From JACQHM01 sp964535215 (GTDB lineage Bacteria; Methylomirabilota; Methylomirabilia; Methylomirabilales; JACQHM01), in NCBI GenBank assembly GCA_964535215.1, contig CAZHST010000068.1:1-13633 (forward strand): 13,633 nucleotides of DNA, read 5' to 3'. This document shows positions 12,090-13,633 of this stretch, one piece after another. The notes beneath the pieces are model-generated. The model was not told the DNA's origin. It searched no databases and worked only from the letters and a program-made list of their open reading frames with translations. How positions within the stretch are numbered: the first letter of the stretch is position 1; every line of letters begins with the position of its first letter. The translations under genes were made by a program, and so were the position numbers.

Positions 12090-13633
12090 CGCCCCCCTCC
12101 CTCGAGGACGACCCGGTGCCAGAGCTCGAGCACCAGTAAAGCGAAGAGTTGATCGAAGAGGTTCTGCCGTCCGGACGTATGCTGGGCCAGGAGCCACCGG
12201 ATCCCCTCCGGGCGGAAGTAGCCCCGCTTCCGGATCACTCGCTCGGACAAAAGCTCCTCCACCATCGGCTGAAGCTTCCCTTGGAGCCAGCGGGCCAGGG
12301 GCGGGGTGAACCCCCGCTTGGGCCGTCTCAGGATCTCCGGGGGGAGGAAGGGGGCCATGACCCGTTTCAGCAAGCTTTTCAGCCGGAAGCCCTCGATCCG
12401 GAGCTCCGCCGGGATAGCCGCCACAAACTCCAGGAGGCGATGGTCGGCGAAAGGCACCCTGAGCTCGAGAGAGCTGGCCATCGACATCTTGTCGGCCAGC
12501 ATGAGGAGATCGTCGGCCAGGTAGGTTTTGAGGTCGAGGTAGAGGATCCGATCTAACGGATCGAGGCCCTCGTGCCGCGTGAGGTACCGGAGGTGACGGT
12601 GGGTGGGGTCGAAGGACGAAAGCCAGGAGATGAGTGGTTCTGAAAGGAGGGCCGCTTCCAGATCTTCGCTCACGAAGGAAACCCAGGCAAGATACCGGCG
12701 ATCGGGAGGAAGGACCCCTGCTTTAAGGAACCGCTTGATCCGCCCCGGCACGTTCGTGCTCGTCATCGACTCCGGCAGCGCCGAGGCGAAGCGGGCCATC
12801 CCGCGCCGGAGGGAAAGGGGCAGCCGGTGATAGAAGGGGAGGAGTTTCACCCCCAGGTAGCGGGGGTAGCCCCCGAAGAGTTCATCCCCTCCGATCCCCG
12901 AGAGGGCCACCTTGACCTCGCTTTTGGCCATCGTGGACACCAGATAGGTGAGCAACAGCGAGGCGTCTGCCAGCGGCTCATCCAGGTGCCAGATGAGCGT
13001 GGGCAGAAGCGCCATTACCTCCGGCTTGACGACCTCCTCCCGATGCCGGGTGCTGAAGTGCTCGGCCACCCGGCGGGCGTACGGGAACTCGGTGAAGGAG
13101 GCCTCCTCGAACCCCAGGGTGAAGGTCCGGACCGGCTCCCTCAAGATTTGGGCGGTCAGGGCCACCAGGCTGCTGGAATCCATTCCGCCGCTTAAAAACA
13201 CCCCTACCGGGACGTCGCTCTCCAGATGGAGACGGACCGTCTCCAAAAGCAAGGCTCGACACCGCTCCACGACCTCGCGCTCATCGCGGAGCCTGTCCTC
13301 GGGGAAGGGGAGGTCCCAGTAGGGCTCGATCCTCACCCGTCCCTCCTGAAAGATCAGCCGGTGCCCGGCTTCGAGCTTCCGAACGGCCTTGAAGATCGTC
13401 GCGGGGGTCGGGATGTAGAGGAAGGTGAGGTACTGGAGGAGGGCTGCGGGATCGAGGGCCCGCTCCCACCCTTGAAAGCAGAGGAGCGCCTTGAGCTCCG
13501 AGGCAAAGAGAAGCGTGTCGCCGTGGACCAGGTAGTAGAGGGGCTTGATCCCGATCCGGTCCCGGGCCAGAAGGAGCTTCCGCTCCTTCCGATCCCAGAG
13601 GGCAAAGGCGAACATCCCCCGAAGCCGATGAAG
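12086..13633 (-). CDS. Asparagine synthetase-type glutamine amidotransferase, N-terminus off the window
   Basis: At least 516 codons including the stop are visible, and the frame runs off the right edge; the first visible residues read LHRLRGMFAFALWD, which belongs to the end of the glutaminase half. The ATP-pyrophosphatase synthetase domain then shows VFLSGGMDSSSLVAL (PP-loop), ALSGIGGDELFGGYPR and LRVPFADHRLLEFVAA, as in AsnB-like enzymes. About 100 residues, including the catalytic Cys2 of the glutaminase, are missing from view. AsnB-like genes in surface-polysaccharide clusters are thought to amidate a sugar or peptide carboxyl, while lasso-peptide cyclases share the same fold. No lasso-type protease is visible here, so the polysaccharide role is favoured. 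Its stop overlaps the glycosyltransferase start (ATGA). The size and motifs suggest an intact enzyme. Confidence 0.9.
   Translation of the reverse strand, partial: LHRLRGMFAFALWDRKERKLLLARDRIGIKPLYYLVHGDTLLFASELKALLCFQGWERALDPAALLQYLTFLYIPTPATIFKAVRKLEAGHRLIFQEGRVRIEPYWDLPFPEDRLRDEREVVERCRALLLETVRLHLESDVPVGVFLSGGMDSSSLVALTAQILREPVRTFTLGFEEASFTEFPYARRVAEHFSTRHREEVVKPEVMALLPTLIWHLDEPLADASLLLTYLVSTMAKSEVKVALSGIGGDELFGGYPRYLGVKLLPFYHRLPLSLRRGMARFASALPESMTSTNVPGRIKRFLKAGVLPPDRRYLAWVSFVSEDLEAALLSEPLISWLSSFDPTHRHLRYLTRHEGLDPLDRILYLDLKTYLADDLLMLADKMSMASSLELRVPFADHRLLEFVAAIPAELRIEGFRLKSLLKRVMAPFLPPEILRRPKRGFTPPLARWLQGKLQPMVEELLSERVIRKRGYFRPEGIRWLLAQHTSGRQNLFDQLFALLVLELWHRVVLEGGGR

Noticed and set aside
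11040..12152. Long open frame on the + strand (370 codons) opposite the second glycosyltransferase
   Set aside because: It is low complexity, has no recognisable motif, and is fully covered by the glycosyltransferase, whose GT4 motifs are intact.
12086..13633. Lasso-peptide cyclase assignment for the asparagine synthetase-like protein
   Set aside because: The fold is shared, but no B2-type protease or recognisable lasso core (Gly/Ser start with Asp/Glu at position 7-9 and bulky plug) is seen. The gene lies in a glycan cluster, so the AsnB-like amidotransferase call is kept.
1..13633. CRISPR array, tRNA, rRNA, insertion sequence or attachment site
   Set aside because: No spaced direct repeats, clover-leaf or conserved rRNA stretches, transposase motifs or inverted-repeat ends were seen. 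The only repeats are the in-gene tandem units and homopolymer runs listed above.

Overview
The window is a gene-dense, GC-rich bacterial segment in which every gene I can support lies on the minus strand, so it reads right to left. The longest stretch without a gene is about 40 bases. At least ten of the gene junctions overlap by 1-8 bases (mostly ATGA or GTGA), and I see no promoter or terminator inside. This looks like one long, translationally coupled operon cut by both window edges. The strong GC bias, the purine-rich coding strand, GTG starts and GGAGG-type ribosome binding sites suggest an uncultured high-GC bacterium; a lipid-linked glycan theme is clear, but the sequence does not fix the phylum.

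Right part (13633-8400). An asparagine synthetase-type amidotransferase (N-terminus off the edge) is followed by a GT4 glycosyltransferase. Next comes a 95-codon ORF with a Tat-like RRRLLKLG leader and a strikingly regular Val-alternating repeat tail. It is followed by a radical SAM/SPASM-like enzyme, a PqqD-type small protein and an HPr-kinase-like P-loop protein. This set (precursor-like peptide, radical SAM enzyme, PqqD) has the architecture of a RiPP (ribosomally made, modified peptide) system and is the most interesting part of the window.

Middle (8423-6819). A nucleotidyltransferase-fold protein follows, of the type often seen beside HprK-like kinases, and then two tiny membrane proteins of 65 and 86 residues.

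Left part (6779-512). This is a surface-polysaccharide block: a second GT4 glycosyltransferase, a membrane-spanning PHP-domain protein with a degenerate metal site, a WbqC-family protein, a PIG-L/LmbE deacetylase, a DegT-family sugar aminotransferase lacking a normally invariant Asp, and a WecA/MraY-type polyprenyl-phosphate sugar-1-P transferase that would start glycan assembly on the lipid carrier.

Left end (512-1). A short reading frame carries a G10 tract and runs into a GAF-domain sensor histidine kinase (only its first 77 codons are present). The reading-frame evidence suggests these two are one protein split by an indel in the G tract. That indel is either a sequencing error or a phase-variable switch.

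Taken together, the genes suggest synthesis and decoration of a lipid-linked glycan (WecA-like initiation, two glycosyltransferases, aminotransferase, deacetylase, WbqC, amidotransferase), with an embedded peptide-modification cassette (tail-repeat peptide, radical SAM, PqqD, HprK-like, nucleotidyltransferase). No flippase, polymerase, ligase, peptide exporter or maturation protease is visible in the window.
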